This document shows positions 60,720-64,000 of a stretch of DNA of 64,000 nt, in pieces (position 1 is the stretch's first letter; the number at the start of each line of letters is the position of its first letter). The position numbers were made by a program, and so were the translations under genes. Under the pieces are notes generated by a model, which saw only the letters and a program-made list of their open reading frames with translations, had not been told where the DNA came from and ran no database searches. The stretch is from Linnemannia schmuckeri (Eukaryota; Mortierellomycota; Mortierellomycetes; Mortierellales; Mortierellaceae), in the NCBI GenBank assembly GCA_029449235.1, contig JANATG010000014.1, positions 620,001-684,000 of the forward strand, in the 5' to 3' direction.

Positions 60720-62430
60720 TCTCTCAGCTGACTGCAAAATGCCCGAGGTCTTCCGGCAGGTAGCCCAATAGTGTTGCGAATGAGTGCCCTGATGCTCCCA
60801 GTAACATCGCTTCTCTGCTCACTTCATCGTCGCTGCTGCTGAGGCTGTTGGTTTGATCGTTGGCGTCCACAGATACGACTGGATGATCCGAGGCAGGTGA
60901 AGGGTGCAATAACGACCTATTTATCAGACGCCGAATTAATGCTTCGTGGACTCTTTGGTACTAGCCGGCAGGGGCACCCTCATGTAATCTGCGACCTTGT
61001 CATGCGCTGCCCGACATCAGCTCCCACAACTGTCTTTGCTCCTGCTTCCCTCCCCCTGGTGTTTGTCGTCATAGTCATTGTCGTCTCTACTGCGTCTGAT
61101 TGTCCATTCGTTTTCTCCCCTTGCACATGAAAATCGTCCACTCTGTCTCCGGTCTCCTTAACAGATCCCGTATCCGAAAGTCATATGCATGAACATGTCG
61201 GAACCGTTGACAACATGGAAGATCATCTTTACCCCATCTGGAAGTCGATATGACTACAGGGCCTCCTGAAGGGAGGCTCGACATCCAGACTTGTTCGGCA
61301 TCGCGCGTCTAGCGATATCTACAACAGCGCCAGTACCTACGATCGCTTCCTTGTCCTTGCCACCGCCGTCATCGTCGCCATCATCGCCGTTCTCGCTGTC
61401 AAGCATTATGGTAGCGATCGTTGTTGCTGCTAACGTGGGTTGTTGTGCATCAAGTGTCGGCCGAGGCACAAGAGCATTCCGATTTTTGGATCGCTTCGAA
61501 CGACTGCATCGATACTTGTACCAGAACACATCCCGGTACATCCCCACAGACTTGGGCTGGTTATAAACCTGCTCCCGCTCCAGACTGAACTGTGCTCCTG
61601 TCACCCTTGCTTATGACCTCATCCAGCCCTGGAACCGTCCCTCTGTCATGACAAACTCAAACACATCCTCGTCACGACCGTTGCCTCCACCGGCATCGCC
61701 GCCACTCTTCCCCTGCAAGGTTCTTCAGGGATCCTTCAGGAACGTCTCCTCAGAACACTGCGCGAGTTCGAGGGACGACTGGATGAAAGGTTAATCAGTG
61801 AGGAAAGGTTGTCGGATAAAATCCTTTCTCGCCATCCGAGCCGCTGCTGTAGCTCTTGTAGTGACCTCGTCTGGACTGGCATTTGATGTTGCGTCCGGTG
61901 GTGACACTGGCGCGGTTGGCTTCTGTGATCTCTTCGCTGGTGTCTCTTTCTTGTCCGCACTGTTGTCGTCTTGTTTACTTGTACAGCTGTCGTTGTCCGA
62001 GTTGCAGTACCTCCCAAAGTCTGCTCCCCTTGTCCTTCAGTGTTCCTATCGGGCTCCTCGTCGCGACAACCAAGTCTATCATGTTTTATATGCGCCTTCC
62101 TGGTCTCTCTCGCAATGACCTGCAACAGCAACTGCTCCATGATAGCCTCGGTATAATGCTTGTTGCACTTTGCCGGCTTGCTCTTGTGTGTGGTCGTCGT
62201 CGCTACCGCCGTCGAGCATGTAAACCGGATCTTGCCATCTATTTTAGCAAGAAAACCACAAACGTAAGTAGTGTGAAGTTATTTTAGACGAAAAAAAGGG
62301 CGTGTATGTGCATACTTTTGAAGCCGTCGCGCTGAAAGCGTCCTCTTTGGAGACACTTTGGACAGACGACGTGCTGTTTATGTTCCTTGAAGATCTCGAC
62401 GAGTTCGTCTTGCGCTGGGAGGAGGACCAT
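60720..62430 (-). pseudogene. Broken paralogue of the zinc-ribbon protein
   Basis: Exon 1 (62430-62316) is exactly 115 nt, as in the intact paralogue, and encodes MVLLPAQDELVEIFKEHKQH, then VVCPKCLQRGRFQRDGFK. The intron is GTATGC...AAATAG and exon 2 begins at 62238 with NGKIRFTCSTAV, then PAKCNKHYTEAIMEQLLL. So the ribbon is intact, then the frame decays. DEVTTRATAAARMARKDFIR, EDVFEFVMTEGRFQGWM and MYRDVFWYKYRCSRSKRSKN are recognisable but separated by stops. The last echoes VKYKYCYKPALGTRRR of the paralogue. Near 60730-60900 another open piece (LLGASGHSFATLLGYLPEDL) could be the old C-terminus. If only the first ~60 codons are translated, a free zinc-ribbon peptide would result. Confidence 0.6.
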
Positions 62431-62558
62431 GGTGAGTATGAGTGAGTATGTGTGTGGAGAAAACGAAAGCGATCAATGAGTAAAAGAAGGTGAATGCAAA
62501 GTGGGGAGTGGGGAGGTGAGTCAAGTCGTGTGTGTGAGTGTGAAGGTAAAACAGACGG

Positions 62559-62589
<31 letters not shown>

Positions 62590-62814
62590 GAGTCTCTGGA
62601 ATCTCCTGTTCGTTTGTTGGTCACAACACAAGCTTTTCCTTCGCTGACCCCTAAAAACCAGTAACACCCCTGACCTGCATCCATCGCAGCTTTGCAGAAA
62701 GCGTCGCTTATCGTTTTATTTTTTAAACTCGTTTTTAACAAGGCGCTGAGATACAAATACAATGTTACAGAAAACTACAATAAGAAGAAAGAGAAAAGGG
62801 AATAAATAAGAAGA
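62431..62814. other. Intergenic with A-tract and GT-rich DNA
   Basis: About 380 bases: GAGTGTG/GTGTGT-type repeats (about 62430-62545), then a run of about 27 A (about 62561-62587). No gene seen. It lies between the ankyrin-like gene's 3' end and the zinc-ribbon paralogue's start. Confidence 0.45.
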
Positions 62815-64000
62815 TTACATGGTCTCGCGGATACGGATCAGCTCCTTCGAGTACCCGCCCTGTTCAATCAACAAAGACTCCATAGGCAGGAACCCCATAT
62901 ACGACGCACACACTACCGCAGACCGCCCATCCTTGTTGTACACATTCGGGTTTGCCTTCAGCTGAAGCAGCTTCCTTGCCATCCTTAACGAAATCGCAAC
63001 AGGGTGTTGTTCGGGTATCACCCACTCTTGCCTTGCTGGAGGCTCCACCGCTGCTGTTGCTGTTGTCGCTACTGGCGTCGACGATGTGTTTAAAGTGGCA
63101 ACCTCGTTGTCGCTGTCGCTCTCCTGGTCTGATCCGTTGTCAGGGGATGAGCTCCGTGACACTCTGCCCATTTCAACTCCACTGTCATCCTTGTCCTCGT
63201 CATCGTCAGAATCGGGCTCTGGCTGCGTTCCTCCGCCAACTCCAATATCCTCGCTGTCCTCGGGGATCCACAGCGTAGAGACAGGCAAGCTCATGCGGCG
63301 GAAAGAAAGAGCGGACGAAAGTGCTGCTGGTAGGGCACTGATGTTGATTAAAGATGACAGTCCTGACGACGAGGGTAGTGTGGACTGTATCGGCGCTGGT
63401 GCCGATGTTGAAAGATCGAAAGAGAATGATGCTGTGGGCGAATCTGACAGCACTGCACCTCCTGAAGGCTCTAGGTTGCTCATCAATGGGTTGGGTGCAA
63501 TCTCGGACAATGTAGACGACGAGGGAGCTGATGATGAAAACATTCCTGGCGCTTGGTTCCAAAAGTATCCCTTGGTTGCAAACAACGACGAAGACGATGG
63601 TGAGGATGAAAATAATGACGATGACGACTGTTGCTCAAGTGTTGCTGGAGGCGTGGCCAAGTTGACCGTTGTTGATGTGGTCAAGTTTGCTGGCTGTGTT
63701 GCAAGCGCAGCGAGCACAGAGTATGATCGGCGCCAGGCCAGGGTGTGAAGGAGCGCCTGTCCTGACTGCCGATCCCGCGTGTTGATAAGTCCACTGACAC
63801 CATGATAGATGACCCCCTTCAGCAACACTTTGGCCGTCCTGATCTTGTCAGCTTGTGAGGCGTCCTCGGCGAATTTGAGCTGTTGCGAAAGTGATTCGAT
63901 GGGTCGACGAGGATCGTCTAGTGGTCGTCTCTGCACCATAAGGTAGGTTGGTACTGGTTCAGATGGCGCCGCATCCGCGGCAGAGATAGCTTCAGTTAGT
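62815..64000 (-). CDS. Ankyrin-repeat-like protein, 5' end outside window
   Basis: The minus-strand frame is open from the right window edge to the stop at 62815-62817. There is an internal ATG at 63939, but codons upstream of it (LTEAISAADAAPSEPVPTYL) remain open to the edge, so the true start is probably outside. Ankyrin-like helices are seen at both ends: LINTRDRQSGQALLHTLAWR with RSYSVLAALA near the beginning, and RKLLQLKANPNVYNKDGRSA with VVCASYMGFLPMESLLIEQG at the end. Between them lies a Ser/Thr-rich, then Asp/Glu-rich linker (about 100 to 280 after the ATG). Ankyrin repeats mediate protein binding; no enzymatic domain is visible in this part. Confidence 0.65.
   Translation of the reverse strand, partial: LTEAISAADAAPSEPVPTYLMVQRRPLDDPRRPIESLSQQLKFAEDASQADKIRTAKVLLKGVIYHGVSGLINTRDRQSGQALLHTLAWRRSYSVLAALATQPANLTTSTTVNLATPPATLEQQSSSSLFSSSPSSSSLFATKGYFWNQAPGMFSSSAPSSSTLSEIAPNPLMSNLEPSGGAVLSDSPTASFSFDLSTSAPAPIQSTLPSSSGLSSLINISALPAALSSALSFRRMSLPVSTLWIPEDSEDIGVGGGTQPEPDSDDDEDKDDSGVEMGRVSRSSSPDNGSDQESDSDNEVATLNTSSTPVATTATAAVEPPARQEWVIPEQHPVAISLRMARKLLQLKANPNVYNKDGRSAVVCASYMGFLPMESLLIEQGGYSKELIRIRETM

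Noticed and set aside
1..64000. tRNA, rRNA or riboswitch genes
   Set aside because: I saw no GGTTCGAATCC-like T-loop with matching stems and no rRNA signature on either strand; short or divergent RNAs could be missed by eye.

Overview
The window is nuclear DNA from a filamentous, early-diverging fungus. Spliceosomal introns with GTAAGT/GTATGT donors, pyrimidine-rich promoters with TATA boxes, a mitochondrial TAM41 gene, an Arb1 (Argonaute chaperone) gene and a siderophore-type MFS transporter are all visible. The very large family of intron-poor F-box/LRR-like genes fits Mortierellomycota (Mortierella/Linnemannia relatives). That assignment is inference from gene style. No rRNA or other marker gene is present.

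The dominant feature is an F-box/leucine-rich-repeat cluster. I count ten intact members (8038-10335, 10872-12914, 13414-16227, 21572-23029, 24397-26688, 26902-30351, 34449-36437, 39741-41807, 42001-44079, 46189-48261). One more is complete apart from a single in-frame TAG (1729-3537), and six are broken or partial (1-140, 790-1425, 3755-5670, 19440-21171, 44877-45891, 48540-50392). Each starts with a short F-box-like segment (pattern xIPELxxxIxxxLxxxDLxxLxxTxxxxxxxxxPxLW). A long, poorly regular LRR-type body follows, and most end with a block of the form GLxxLxxLRGSV...EWIxxHWPxLxxAEF...WLxxxRP. Family knowledge says such proteins are substrate-recognition subunits of SCF (Skp1-cullin-F-box) ubiquitin ligases; substrates cannot be read from sequence.

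Single-copy genes between them are a DUF2461 protein (6403-7860, three exons), TAM41 (16422-18926, five exons), an unknown Ser/Thr-rich protein (30490-31401) and Arb1 (32451-34353, four exons). A pogo/Tigger-like transposase remnant lies at 37463-39667.

The right part (50.4-64 kb) is a different, rearranged landscape. A siderophore-transporter-like MFS gene (50686-52745) has two iron-GATA-type sites in its promoter. That promoter plus exon 1 is copied in inverted orientation 840 bp away (605-bp arms, one mismatch seen). Next come a decayed TnpB/Fanzor-like RuvC nuclease fragment, an orphan acidic protein and an 824-aa zinc-ribbon protein. A wrecked zinc-ribbon paralogue and the end of an ankyrin-like gene that runs off the window complete the region. 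Long homopolymer tracts (A20-A39, T21-T35, C16-C19) punctuate the intergenic DNA.
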